NCBI GenBank assembly: GCA_017502265.1
Contig: JAFVVI010000014.1
Location: 1-64,000 of the forward strand
Reading direction: 5' to 3'
DNA from: Oscillospiraceae bacterium
GTDB lineage: Bacteria; Bacillota; Clostridia; Oscillospirales; Oscillospiraceae
DNA: 64,000 nucleotides
A program made the position numbers and the translations under genes. Shown piece after piece: positions 49,808-59,013 of this stretch. Within the stretch, counting starts at the first letter, position 1, and every line of letters begins with the position of its first letter. The notes beneath the pieces were generated by a model. It was not told where the DNA came from and searched no databases. It saw only the letters and a list, made by a program, of their open reading frames with translations.

Positions 49808-52701
49808 TGCTGAAGATGAAAAAATGGGTTGCAGCAGTAATGGTAGTTGCTTTGCTGGGATCCGTTGTGGGTGCAATCCCTGTTGCGGCTGCACCTGCAG
49901 GTACCGGTTCTCTGGATGGAGACTGGACCTACGACAAGGATGCCTTTGGCCAGCAAAATACCTATTACTACTACATTGAGGGCCACAACGAAAAGGGCAC
50001 CCCTTCTCCCAATCTGGAGATCAAGGTGGATATGCCTAATTTCCAGCTGGTGGAGTCGGAATATACCGATGAGCCCTCTGGTACACAAATGTACGAAAAG
50101 TACGAAGGTGTGGAGAATTCCGACAATGTCCTGTATGTGGGCGCAAAGGGTGAAAAGATCACCTACACGCTGGAAGTACCGGAGACCGGCCTTTACGGCT
50201 TGGAGATGGTCTACTATCCTCTGGCTGTGATTGGCACCCAGTATCAGTTCTCTCTGTTTATTGACGGTGAAAATCCCTTCATTGAGGCTAACAGCTGTGT
50301 CATCAACCGCGTCTGGAAGAATGAAACCATCGTTACAGACGAGTTTGGCGATGACCTGCGTCCTCAGCCTCAGCAGGCTCCCGAGTGGCGGACCCAGTTC
50401 CTGTATGATCAAAAGGGTGTCCACGGCACTTTGAAGTTCTATCTGGAAAAGGGAACCCGTGAGATTACCCTCGTCTTTGACGGTACGCCTGTTCTGTTGA
50501 AGAACCTGACTTTCAAGCAGGAGCCCGGCATTATGTCCTACCAGGACTATGTGTCTATGCACAAGCAGATGGGCGCCAAGGATATGGTTGAGCATATTGA
50601 GCTGTTCCAGGCTGAGAACTATTATCGCCAGTCCAGCGCCCAGTTGTGGCCCTGCGCAGATAAGACCAGCTCCTTGACCCAGCCCTTCTCCTTTAAGAAC
50701 ATTAAGCTCAATTACGGCGGCGGCAGCCAGTGGAAGCAGCCCGGTCACTGGATCACCTGGGAGATCAATGCGCCAGAGGATGGCTTCTATAATATCGGCG
50801 TCAAGTATAAGCAGGGTTATCTGGACGGCCTGTTCAGCTCCCGTAGAGTTTATATTGACGATGTTGTTCCCTTCAAGGAGCTAGACTCTGTCCGTTTCGA
50901 CTACACTACCAACTGGAAGAATCAGCTGCTGGGTGATGAAAACGGCGCATACAGCATCTACCTGACAAAGGGCAGACATACCATTACGATGGAAAATGTC
51001 ATCGGTGACCTGTCTGATACCATGGGCGTGCTGCAGACGGTTGTTAACGAGCTGAATGAGTTGTACCTGTCCATCGTTATGATCACCGGTAGTTCTCCTG
51101 ACCCTTACCGTGACTACTATCTGGACAAGCAGCTGCCTGAATTGCCCAATGATCTGAAAAGGATCGCAGACATTCTGTATCTGGAAGTTGCCCGTCTGGA
51201 AGAGATCGTCGGCAGCAAGGGCGCAGAAAGCGCATACTTTGACGATGTTGCTTTCAATCTGTACAGCTATGCGGACAATATTCCCGATATCACCTATAAG
51301 GGCAGATTGACCCAGCTGAAGAATGATATCAACGGCTTGAGCGCCAAACTGACCACCTATCAGGAGCAGGCGCTGGATATCGACTACTTCGCAGTGGTAT
51401 CTGCCGGCAATCAGATGCCCAAGACCACAATGAATGCTTGGGAATGGGTTGTGTATCAGGTCAAGAGTTTCTTTGCCTCCTTTGCTCCCGACTCCGCAGA
51501 GAAGAAGGAAGTCGAATCTATCCGCGTTTGGATCTCCACCGGTATTGACCAGTTTGAGATTCTGAAGAGTATCATCAACGATGAGTTTACCCCCAAGTAC
51601 GGTATTGAGGTTGATCTGGAACTGAACGGCGGCTCTCTGATCAACGCCCTTGCCGGCGGTACAGGCCCCGATGTTATGCTGGGCCAGGGCTCTACACAAG
51701 TTGTGAACCTGGCATTGCGTGACGCGGTTGTTGACCTTTCTCAGTTCGAAGGCTTTGATGAGATTCTCAGCCAGTACATTCCCGGCTCTGAGATCCCCTT
51801 CACACTTGAGGGCAGATGCTACGGTATCCCCAGCACTAACGGTTGTACCGTTATGTTCGTCAGAACCGATATCTTTGAGAATATGGGTCTGAAGATCCCT
51901 GAGACATGGGACGACGTCTATGATGTGGCACAGGTACTGCAGCGTTACAATATGAACCTGGGCGCCGTTCCTTCCTTTGCAACCCTTCTGTATCAGAATG
52001 GCGGTTCCTACTTCAATGAAGACCTGACCGAGGTCGAGTTCGATACCGATGTGGCTGTGGATGCCCTTGTTCAGCACGCAGAATTCTATACCAAGTATGG
52101 TTTCCCTGTTACCTATGACTTTGCCAACCGCTTCAGAACCGGTGAAATGCCCATCGGCCTTGCGGACTACACCACATATAACACCTTGAAGTATACGGCA
52201 CCGGAAATCAGCGGTCTGTGGGAGATGTTCCCCATGCCCGGCACCAGAATGCCGGATGGCACCATCGATTCTACCCAGATGGACCAGACCGGTGTGGGCG
52301 CGATTATGCTGAAGAGCTCTTTGGAAACTCCGGAGAAAACAGAAGCTGCATGGACACTGATCAAGTGGTGGTCTGAGGCAGAGACCCAGACCAGATATGC
52401 TACCGATCTGGAAGCAGCTTTGGGTATCGCTGCAAGACGCGCTACTGCAAATCTGGAGACGCTGAAGAACATTGGCTGGACCACCAAGGAACGAACAGTT
52501 CTGGAAGAGCAGTTTAAGAACCTGAAATTTATTCCCATCGTTCCCGGTAACTACTATGTGACCAGAGGTTTGACCAACTCCATTCGTGGCGTTGTTGACC
52601 ACGGTGAGAATGCACGTGAATTGCTTTCTGAGTGGACCATCAAGATCAATGCAGAAATTCTCAGAAAGAGAAATGAGTTCTTTATGAACCTCGACAAATA
52701 A
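49804..52701 (+). CDS. Large solute-binding protein with N-terminal carbohydrate-binding-like modules, 965 aa
   Basis: Extracytoplasmic sugar-binding component of unusual build. A signal peptide (MMLKMKKWVAAVMVVALLG... ending near AAA at residue 30) has no lipobox Cys. Two beta-sandwich modules resembling CBM6/CBM35 follow: about residues 50-240 (YYYYIEGHNEKG ... ITLVFDGTPVLLKNLTFKQEP) and 275-420 (IELFQAENYYRQ ... YLTKGRHTITMENVIGDL). A helical linker (about 420-565) leads to a family 1 solute-binding domain (about 575-965: GGTGPDVMLGQGS, FTLEGRCYGIPSTNG, IPETWDDVYDVAQVLQ, LPIGLADYTTYN-like, AAWTLIKWWSEAETQ). Typical binding proteins are 400-450 aa lipoproteins. It is followed directly by a permease pair. 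Confidence 0.85.
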   Translation: MMLKMKKWVAAVMVVALLGSVVGAIPVAAAPAGTGSLDGDWTYDKDAFGQQNTYYYYIEGHNEKGTPSPNLEIKVDMPNFQLVESEYTDEPSGTQMYEKYEGVENSDNVLYVGAKGEKITYTLEVPETGLYGLEMVYYPLAVIGTQYQFSLFIDGENPFIEANSCVINRVWKNETIVTDEFGDDLRPQPQQAPEWRTQFLYDQKGVHGTLKFYLEKGTREITLVFDGTPVLLKNLTFKQEPGIMSYQDYVSMHKQMGAKDMVEHIELFQAENYYRQSSAQLWPCADKTSSLTQPFSFKNIKLNYGGGSQWKQPGHWITWEINAPEDGFYNIGVKYKQGYLDGLFSSRRVYIDDVVPFKELDSVRFDYTTNWKNQLLGDENGAYSIYLTKGRHTITMENVIGDLSDTMGVLQTVVNELNELYLSIVMITGSSPDPYRDYYLDKQLPELPNDLKRIADILYLEVARLEEIVGSKGAESAYFDDVAFNLYSYADNIPDITYKGRLTQLKNDINGLSAKLTTYQEQALDIDYFAVVSAGNQMPKTTMNAWEWVVYQVKSFFASFAPDSAEKKEVESIRVWISTGIDQFEILKSIINDEFTPKYGIEVDLELNGGSLINALAGGTGPDVMLGQGSTQVVNLALRDAVVDLSQFEGFDEILSQYIPGSEIPFTLEGRCYGIPSTNGCTVMFVRTDIFENMGLKIPETWDDVYDVAQVLQRYNMNLGAVPSFATLLYQNGGSYFNEDLTEVEFDTDVAVDALVQHAEFYTKYGFPVTYDFANRFRTGEMPIGLADYTTYNTLKYTAPEISGLWEMFPMPGTRMPDGTIDSTQMDQTGVGAIMLKSSLETPEKTEAAWTLIKWWSEAETQTRYATDLEAALGIAARRATANLETLKNIGWTTKERTVLEEQFKNLKFIPIVPGNYYVTRGLTNSIRGVVDHGENARELLSEWTIKINAEILRKRNEFFMNLDK

Positions 52702-52718
52702 TTGAAGGGATGAAAAAG

Positions 52719-53633
52719 ATGCCTCGTACAAAGAAGCCTGATCGGCTGAAAACATCTTTAAGACGCGCATACGCAGAGCGTTCCAGCTATGTGATGATTG
52801 CTCCGTTTATGATTGCGTTCTTTGTCTTCACGGTGATACCGGTTGTTGCGGCAATTGTGCTGAGTTTTACAGACTTTAATATGCTGCAGACCCCCAACTT
52901 TGTGGGTTTTGAAAACTACAAGACACTGTTTTTGAACGACGATGTGTTCATCATCGCAGTTAAAAACACTCTGATCATTGCTTTGATCACCGGACCTCTT
53001 GGCTATATTGCCTGTTTTATCTTTGCGTGGTTCATTAACGAACTGCCCACTAAGATCCGCGCGGTTATGACGGTTATCTTCTACGCGCCGTCTATTTCCG
53101 GTGGTGTGTATACCATCTGGACCTACATCCTCAGCGGTGACCGCTACGGTGTTGTCAACGGTATTCTGATGAAACTGGGCCTTTTGGATTCGCCCATCCT
53201 GTTCCTGAACGATACCCAGTATATGTTGACCTGCTGTATTATTGTACAGCTGTGGCTGAGCTTGGGTACCAGCTTCCTGTCCTTCCTGGCAGGCTTCAAG
53301 ACTGTGGATACCACACTGTATGAAGCCGGCGCTATCGACGGTATCAATAACCGATTCCAGGAGATCTGGTTTATGACTCTGCCCCAGATGAAGCCTCAGC
53401 TTCTGTTCGGTGCGGTTATGCAGATTTCCAGTTCCTTCGCCTGCGGTGCAGTTATGCAGAGCCTGTGCGGTATGCCCTCTACAGACTACGCGACCCATAC
53501 GATTATCAACCACATCTCTGACTACGGTGGAGAGCGATACGAGCTGGGCTACGCCTGCGCAATCAGTACAGTTCTGCTGATGGCAATGTTGCTTGTCAAC
53601 AAGGTTATCAACAAAGTTCTGGTAGAAGACTAA
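52719..53633 (+). CDS. Carbohydrate ABC transporter permease, MalF type (pair 1)
   Basis: Membrane subunit of a sugar importer, with six helices (YVMIAPFMIAFFVFTVIPVVAAIVL near the N-terminus). The ATPase-coupling EAA loop reads LYEAGAIDGINNRFQEIWFMTLPQMKP. FTDFNMLQTPNFVGFENYKTLF is the typical first extracellular segment of this family. ATG 52719 has AAGGGA at eight bases and is preferred; the in-frame ATG 52710 abuts that RBS. The protein is 304 aa. It pairs with the next gene. Confidence 0.93.
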   Translation: MPRTKKPDRLKTSLRRAYAERSSYVMIAPFMIAFFVFTVIPVVAAIVLSFTDFNMLQTPNFVGFENYKTLFLNDDVFIIAVKNTLIIALITGPLGYIACFIFAWFINELPTKIRAVMTVIFYAPSISGGVYTIWTYILSGDRYGVVNGILMKLGLLDSPILFLNDTQYMLTCCIIVQLWLSLGTSFLSFLAGFKTVDTTLYEAGAIDGINNRFQEIWFMTLPQMKPQLLFGAVMQISSSFACGAVMQSLCGMPSTDYATHTIINHISDYGGERYELGYACAISTVLLMAMLLVNKVINKVLVED

Positions 53634-53647
53634 AAAGGAGGATTCTT

Positions 53648-54511
53648 ATGAAATTATTTCATTTAAAAAAGCAATTGAATCGCTCCCATTTTGGTAACTT
53701 CTCCGTCTTCTTTATGCTGGTCGTTGTGGGTATCTTTATGGGCCTGCCTCTGTACTACACGGTGATCCAGTCCTTCAAGCCTATCGAAGAGCGTTTCATT
53801 TTCCCGCCCCGTTTTTATGTAACAAACCCCACCGGAAGCAACTACACCCAGTTGTTCCAGTTGGTTTCTGACCTGACAGTTCCTTTCAGCCGCTATCTGT
53901 TTAACAGTGTGTTCGTCAGTATCGCAAGTACCGGCGTCGGCGTGCTGATCGGCGCTATGGCTGCATACCCCTTCGCTAAGAAGAAATTCCCCGGCAAGAA
54001 TGGTCTGTGGAAGCTGGTTATGCTGACCCTGCTGTTCTCCGGCGGCGTTACCGCTCTGCCTGCTTACATTGTCAAGGCAAAGCTGGGCCTCATTAATACT
54101 TATTGGGTCCTGATCCTACCCAGCCTTGCATCTACGCTGCATATGTTCCTTCTGCGTCAGTTTATGCTGCAGATCCCGGACTCCCTGTTGGACGCAGCGA
54201 AGATCGATGGCGCAACGGATATGCGGATATTCCTGAGTATTGTGCTGCCTAATGTTAAGCCCGCATGGATGACTGTTATGGTGCTTTCTTTCACCCATGT
54301 GTGGAACACCGGTTCTGTGGGTGTTATCTTCAAAGAGGAATTGAAACTGCTGCCCACCGCATTAAGCCAGATCAGTGGCGGCGGCGTTATTTCCCGTTCC
54401 GGTGCCGCCTCCGCAGCAGGTGTGCTTTTGATGATTCCTCCCATTCTCTCCTTCATTTTGACTCAGAGCAAAATGCTGCAGACAATGGCACATTCCGGCA
54501 TTAAGGATTAA
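53648..54511 (+). CDS. Carbohydrate ABC transporter permease, MalG type (pair 1)
   Basis: Second membrane subunit, with six helices. Family phrases are GLPLYYTVIQSFKPIEERFIFPPRF, GVLIGAMAAYPFAKKKFPGKN and the EAA loop LLDAAKIDGATDMRIFLSIVLPNVKP. The C-terminus ends in FILTQSKMLQTMAHSGIKD, normal for the family. The RBS is AAGGAGG. The length is 287 aa. No ATPase gene follows, so a shared MsmX/MsmK-type ATPase encoded elsewhere is presumed. Confidence 0.93.
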   Translation: MKLFHLKKQLNRSHFGNFSVFFMLVVVGIFMGLPLYYTVIQSFKPIEERFIFPPRFYVTNPTGSNYTQLFQLVSDLTVPFSRYLFNSVFVSIASTGVGVLIGAMAAYPFAKKKFPGKNGLWKLVMLTLLFSGGVTALPAYIVKAKLGLINTYWVLILPSLASTLHMFLLRQFMLQIPDSLLDAAKIDGATDMRIFLSIVLPNVKPAWMTVMVLSFTHVWNTGSVGVIFKEELKLLPTALSQISGGGVISRSGAASAAGVLLMIPPILSFILTQSKMLQTMAHSGIKD

Positions 54512-54544
54512 GCTCCCGCAAAGACTTTGAAGTGAGGTGTGTAC

Positions 54545-55993
54545 ATGAGAAAAACGATAGTATGTCTGTTGGCTTTTGTGCTCGTGCTGACGTCCTTTTC
54601 GGTGGCCGTAAGTGCAGCGCAGCCTGACAGAACCTATACCTATGAAGAAGATACTCCGGTGCCATCTACAAACGCATATCAGGTTATGACCATCATTGAC
54701 GAGGCTTTGATGGGAACTACCCGGCTGAAAGATGCCAGAGATATTTTTGTAGACAACAGCGACAGAGTATTTATTATGGACTCCGGCAATTGCAGAGTTG
54801 TAGTTCTGGACGAAAATTATAAGTGCATTAAGGAACTCAAAGAGTTCAAGTATGGTGAAGAGATCCTGACCCTGAAAGAGGGCGCTCAGGGTGTATTCTT
54901 CCGGGAATCCAACCAGCGCCTGTATATTGCCGATACGGAAAATAACCGTGTTATCGTATGTGATCTGGACGGCAATGTCAGTAAGGTCTACGAGAAGCCT
55001 GTTGATGAGCTGCTGGATCCCAGTGTTGCATTTAAGCCCAAAAAGATCATCGTTGATAATATGGGCATTATGTATGTTACTTCCGGTAATATCAACACCG
55101 GCGCTCTGCTGATTGACAGCGGCGGAAGCTTCCTGGGCTTCTACGGTACCAATAAGCTGAAAGAGACTGCTGCCATGAAGGCTGAGCGTATGTGGCGTAA
55201 CATTATGAAGCAGGCGGTTACCGCTGAAACCTTCCAGCCCGTCGAATTCAATAATATCTTCTGGTCTGAGGACAGATTCGTGTATACTGTCTCTCCGCTG
55301 GTTGAATCCGTAGTTTCTTCCGTTTCTAAGCTGAATGCTTTGGGCACAAATGTTTTCCCCCAGGCTATTGACCTGTTTACTCTGCAGAAAACAAGAAAGC
55401 TCAACAGCATGGTGCTCAATGACATCACTGTGGATAATGAAGGCGCGATTACTATTATCGACGGTAACAGCGGCCATCTGTTCCAGTATGATGAGGGTTG
55501 TAACCTGTTGGCAGTTTTCGGTGGCAGAGGTTATCAGCAGGGCCTGTTCCTGCAACCCGTTGCCCTGGAGTCTGACAGTAAGAACAGACTTCTGGTGTTG
55601 GACACCGGCAAGAACACCGTTACCGTTATGGAGCAGACCTTCTACGGTGAGATGATCCGTTCTGCAAACTACCTGTATAACCAGGGTCTGTACTACGAAT
55701 CCATCGAGCCTTGGATGGAAGTGCTCAGAATGAACGCCAACTATACCCAGGCTTATGTGGGCCTCGGCAAAGCTTATGTAAGCTTGGGCGAGTACGAAAA
55801 GGCTATGGAATACTTTGAACTTGGCAAAAATCCTGATGGCTACGGTGAAGCAAAGGCGCTGCTGCGTGATGAGATCATCCGTAGGAACTTTGCACTGGTT
55901 GCAGCTGTAGTTGTCATTGCTATGTTTGCAATTCTGGGTTGGGACAGCATTTCCAAAGTGTCTTCCAAGCTGTATTGGCGTTTTAAGAAATAG
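54545..55993 (+). CDS. Secreted NHL-repeat and TPR protein with C-terminal membrane anchor, 482 aa
   Basis: The N-terminus is a cleavable signal peptide (IVCLLAFVLVLTSFSVAVSAA, cut near residue 26). A beta-propeller follows, built of NHL-like repeats: DIFVDNSDRVFIMDSGNCRVVVLD, LYIADTENNRVIVCDLDG, KIIVDNMGIMYVTSG, DITVDNEGAITIIDGNSGHLFQYD and VALESDSKNRLLVLDTGKNTVTVM. A TPR pair (YNQGLYYESIEPWMEVLRMNANYTQAYVGLGKAYVSLGEYEKAMEYFELG) precedes one helix near residues 450-470 and a short basic tail. It is therefore an extracytoplasmic propeller tethered to the membrane. ATG 54545 has GTGAGGTG. Its partner is probably the YIP1-like protein next door; the function is unknown. Confidence 0.85.
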   Translation: MRKTIVCLLAFVLVLTSFSVAVSAAQPDRTYTYEEDTPVPSTNAYQVMTIIDEALMGTTRLKDARDIFVDNSDRVFIMDSGNCRVVVLDENYKCIKELKEFKYGEEILTLKEGAQGVFFRESNQRLYIADTENNRVIVCDLDGNVSKVYEKPVDELLDPSVAFKPKKIIVDNMGIMYVTSGNINTGALLIDSGGSFLGFYGTNKLKETAAMKAERMWRNIMKQAVTAETFQPVEFNNIFWSEDRFVYTVSPLVESVVSSVSKLNALGTNVFPQAIDLFTLQKTRKLNSMVLNDITVDNEGAITIIDGNSGHLFQYDEGCNLLAVFGGRGYQQGLFLQPVALESDSKNRLLVLDTGKNTVTVMEQTFYGEMIRSANYLYNQGLYYESIEPWMEVLRMNANYTQAYVGLGKAYVSLGEYEKAMEYFELGKNPDGYGEAKALLRDEIIRRNFALVAAVVVIAMFAILGWDSISKVSSKLYWRFKK

Positions 55994-56009
55994 GAGGGAG
56001 TGAGCGGAT

Positions 56010-56648
56010 ATGAAAAAACGTACCGGTTTTGATACAATGAGTCCCTATTTGTATCCTTTTTATATTTGCAGACATCCCAAAGACGGATTTCTTGAATTAA
56101 AGGCCAACAAAAAGGGCTCACCTACAATTGTGGTGATTACCGTTGCACTGTGGCTGTTCGTTGAGTTGTTCTACCGTGCAGCTACCGGCTTCGATATGAA
56201 TCAGTTTAATGCTGATGATATGAGCTTGCTGCGTACTGCAGTGGTGACGGTTGCGATGTTCCTTATGGTTTGTATATCCAACTGGTGTATATGTACGCTG
56301 ATGGAAGGCAAGGGTAAGCTGTTGGACATCTGCGTGGTCGGCGCCAATGCGCTGGTCCCGTATATCTTTGTCCGATTCCTGACCACCATTCTCAGCTGGG
56401 TATTCACCGGTGATGAGCAGGTGTTCCTGAACTATGCCGTGATCGTGGCTGAGCTTTGGGGTGTCTTGATTGCATTCAGCGGTCTGCAGGAAATCCATGA
56501 GTACACTTTCCTCAAAACCATCTATGCAATTGGATTGACCATCGTCTGCTTGATCATTATGTTCTTTATTGTATTGATGCTGCTGATCCTGTTTGAGCAA
56601 TTGTATTTCTTCATTACAACAGTTGTGTTCGAGCTCAGATACGGTTGA
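56010..56648 (+). CDS. YIP1-family membrane protein, 212 aa
   Basis: Integral membrane protein with about five helices, resembling the bacterial YIP1 family. The cytoplasmic N-terminus has PYLYPFYICRHPKDGFLELKANKKGSP, the family entry motif (Hxx-GF-ELK). Helices lie near residues 33-55, 68-90, 105-130, 140-160 and 170-205. It contains no catalytic motif. It sits 16 bases after the NHL-TPR gene and 22 bases before the DUF5696 gene, in the middle of a sugar transport cluster; such proteins may act as membrane scaffolds, which is only inference. Confidence 0.83.
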   Translation: MKKRTGFDTMSPYLYPFYICRHPKDGFLELKANKKGSPTIVVITVALWLFVELFYRAATGFDMNQFNADDMSLLRTAVVTVAMFLMVCISNWCICTLMEGKGKLLDICVVGANALVPYIFVRFLTTILSWVFTGDEQVFLNYAVIVAELWGVLIAFSGLQEIHEYTFLKTIYAIGLTIVCLIIMFFIVLMLLILFEQLYFFITTVVFELRYG

Positions 56649-56670
56649 TTGACGCGGAATGGAGAATAAA

Positions 56671-59013
56671 ATGGATATAAATGAACGTTATTGGAAATTA
56701 AAGCGTGCTTTTCATAAGAGAAAAGAAATGATTGGCCGCATCTTAAGTGTAGTTCTCTTGATTGCTCTGCTGGTCGTCGTAGCTGTTGCTGCAGTGAATA
56801 TCTATAAATCCGATCAGAGATTAAAGGAACTTGCCAACGTGGAGAAGGATCCTTCTACCATCAAAGCAGTCAAGAATTACGATTACGGCGCACCCGGCTT
56901 TAACAAAGTCGCAGAAAATGATAAATTGATTCTGGAGGCCGATTTCACCAATGGTGAGATCCGCGTGACAGAGAAAGCTTCCGGTATGGAGTGGTACTCC
57001 AACCCTAAGGATAAGGACGAAGACCAGCTGGTCACAATGAAAAGCAGACTGGCCTCTCAGTTCTCTGTCAAGTTCGTCAATCTGGAGCAGGGTGTTACCG
57101 TCGAATTCGACAACCTGACCAACAGTATTAAGAAGGGCACAATGACCCATGAGCTGGTTGACAACGGCGTTAAGTTTAAGTTTGGCTTTACCAATGCCAA
57201 TGTGTACATACCTGTTCAGTATACCTTAACGGAAGATGGCTTCCAGGCGGATATTGTCGTCAGTGAGATCCAGGGTGTTGGTAGCAACCCCTACCTGATA
57301 GACTCCATTTCTTTCCTGCCTTATTTCGGTGCAGGCGGCCTGGAGGACGAAGGCTATCTGTTCGTTCCCGACGGCTCCGGCGCACTGATCGACTTCAACA
57401 ACAATAAGCAGGCAATGCAGACCTATAATGCGCCTGTTTACGGCATCAATCCTACCATTGGTACCGACAAGCAGGAAACTGTGAGAGAGTCTATCCGCCT
57501 GCCGATTTTCGGCGCGAAGGTCAACGATCATGCCTTCCTGGGCGTGATCACATCCGGTGATGCCAATAGTACCATTACTGCCAACACCAGTAAGAAGTTA
57601 AACTCCTACAACTTTGTCCATGCCAATGCTGTTTTGACTGATTATAACCTGAAGCAGCTGAAGGGTGACCACACGGCAGGTAAGTCCACCCACACGATCG
57701 ATTACAAACCCAATCAGACAGAGGGTAAGAACTTTACTGTCCGCTACTTCTTTATGGAAGGGGAGGACGCCAATTACACCGGCATGAGTAACTGTTACCG
57801 GGATTATCTGGTGAAAAATGATCTTCTGAAGGATTCTCCTCTGGCAGATAAGAAGTATATGGTGGTGGACCTGATCGGCGCGGTCAGCATCCAGAAGTAT
57901 GTTATGGGTGTGAAGCGTCCTGTCGTTACCCCGCTGACCACTTACAACGATGTATGCCAGATTGTTAAGGAACTGAAGGAGCAGGGTGTTGAGAACCTGA
58001 TTATCAACTATATCGGTGCTATGGACAGCGGCCTCAACAATCAGCTCTATGATAAGGTAAAGCCGGAATCTGCACTGGGTTCCAAGAAGGACTTCCGGAA
58101 TATGGTCAACTACCTGAAGGAAGAGGGCGTTCTCCTGTTCCTGGAGACCAATCCCGTTGATATCTACGAAAATGGCAACGGTTACAAAGAGAACCAGGAC
58201 AGTGTCAAAACCTATTTCGATAATTACGCATTCCAGTATAAGTACTTCTTGGACACGAATATGTCTGACAGCACCAGCCGTTGGCATCTGCTTCATCCTG
58301 TATTACTTCCCGAGTTGGTTGAAAAGTTCACCTCCACTTTTGAAAAATGGAATGTGGAGAATGTGTCTATCGACCGTATTGGTAATATTCTGTACTCGGA
58401 TTTCGCACAGGATACAACTAAGTATACCTCCAGACAGAGTGCTTTGGAACTGTACCGCCAGACACTGATGAACGCCGACGAAGCAACACAATATCTGATG
58501 CTCCATGGCGGTAATGTTTATAGCGCTGCCTATGCGGATGTTATTACCGATACTTCTGACAGCCATAGTGGCTTCGATATGCAAGACCAGAGCATCCCGT
58601 TCTATCAGCTGACCTTCCAGGACAATACACTTCTGTCTGCAGCCGGTATCAATACCACTGTTGACTATGAATATGCATTCCTGAAAGCGCTGGAGACTGG
58701 TTGTAGCCTGAAGTATAACTTGATTTATGGCGATGTTTCCGACCTGGTTGGTACGGATTACAACACAATGGTTTCTTATTCCTATGACTATTGGAAGACC
58801 TTGGCTGCAGAGCAGTACAATCAGATGCAAGAGGCTGTGGGCCAGCTGGCAGGTAAAGAAATCACGGGCCACGAATATTTGACCGAGGATGTTACCCTGA
58901 CCCAGTATGAATCTGCGACTGTGGTGGTCAACTACGGTAGCCAGACTTATAACTACAACGGTCAAGAGATCGCAGCCAAGGATTACCTGATTCTTCCGGG
59001 AGGTGCAAAATGA
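56671..59013 (+). CDS. Membrane-anchored DUF5696 protein with glycosidase-like architecture, 780 aa
   Basis: One N-terminal helix (residues 20-45) anchors a large extracytoplasmic protein of the DUF5696 kind. A beta-rich half (about 60-375, with GYLFVPDGSGALIDFNN and APVYGINPTIG) is followed by a barrel-like half (about 380-720). Strand ends carry acidic residues: LIINYIGAMDSG, LFLETNPVDIYENG (Glu492) and VSIDRIGNILYSDF (Asp568), then a C-terminal beta module. The order beta-sandwich, TIM barrel, beta module resembles GH31/GH36/GH101-type glycosidases, so it may process sugars at the cell surface; activity is not shown. ATG 56671 has GGAG at six bases; ATG 56659 is less likely. The stop overlaps the next permease by ATGA. 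Confidence 0.82.
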   Translation: MDINERYWKLKRAFHKRKEMIGRILSVVLLIALLVVVAVAAVNIYKSDQRLKELANVEKDPSTIKAVKNYDYGAPGFNKVAENDKLILEADFTNGEIRVTEKASGMEWYSNPKDKDEDQLVTMKSRLASQFSVKFVNLEQGVTVEFDNLTNSIKKGTMTHELVDNGVKFKFGFTNANVYIPVQYTLTEDGFQADIVVSEIQGVGSNPYLIDSISFLPYFGAGGLEDEGYLFVPDGSGALIDFNNNKQAMQTYNAPVYGINPTIGTDKQETVRESIRLPIFGAKVNDHAFLGVITSGDANSTITANTSKKLNSYNFVHANAVLTDYNLKQLKGDHTAGKSTHTIDYKPNQTEGKNFTVRYFFMEGEDANYTGMSNCYRDYLVKNDLLKDSPLADKKYMVVDLIGAVSIQKYVMGVKRPVVTPLTTYNDVCQIVKELKEQGVENLIINYIGAMDSGLNNQLYDKVKPESALGSKKDFRNMVNYLKEEGVLLFLETNPVDIYENGNGYKENQDSVKTYFDNYAFQYKYFLDTNMSDSTSRWHLLHPVLLPELVEKFTSTFEKWNVENVSIDRIGNILYSDFAQDTTKYTSRQSALELYRQTLMNADEATQYLMLHGGNVYSAAYADVITDTSDSHSGFDMQDQSIPFYQLTFQDNTLLSAAGINTTVDYEYAFLKALETGCSLKYNLIYGDVSDLVGTDYNTMVSYSYDYWKTLAAEQYNQMQEAVGQLAGKEITGHEYLTEDVTLTQYESATVVVNYGSQTYNYNGQEIAAKDYLILPGGAK

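Noticed and set aside
50881..52770. A 629-codon frame antisense to the CBM-fused binding protein gene
   Set aside because: The opposite strand encodes a clear signal peptide, modules and binding domain with good RBS; the antisense frame has no recognisable domain.
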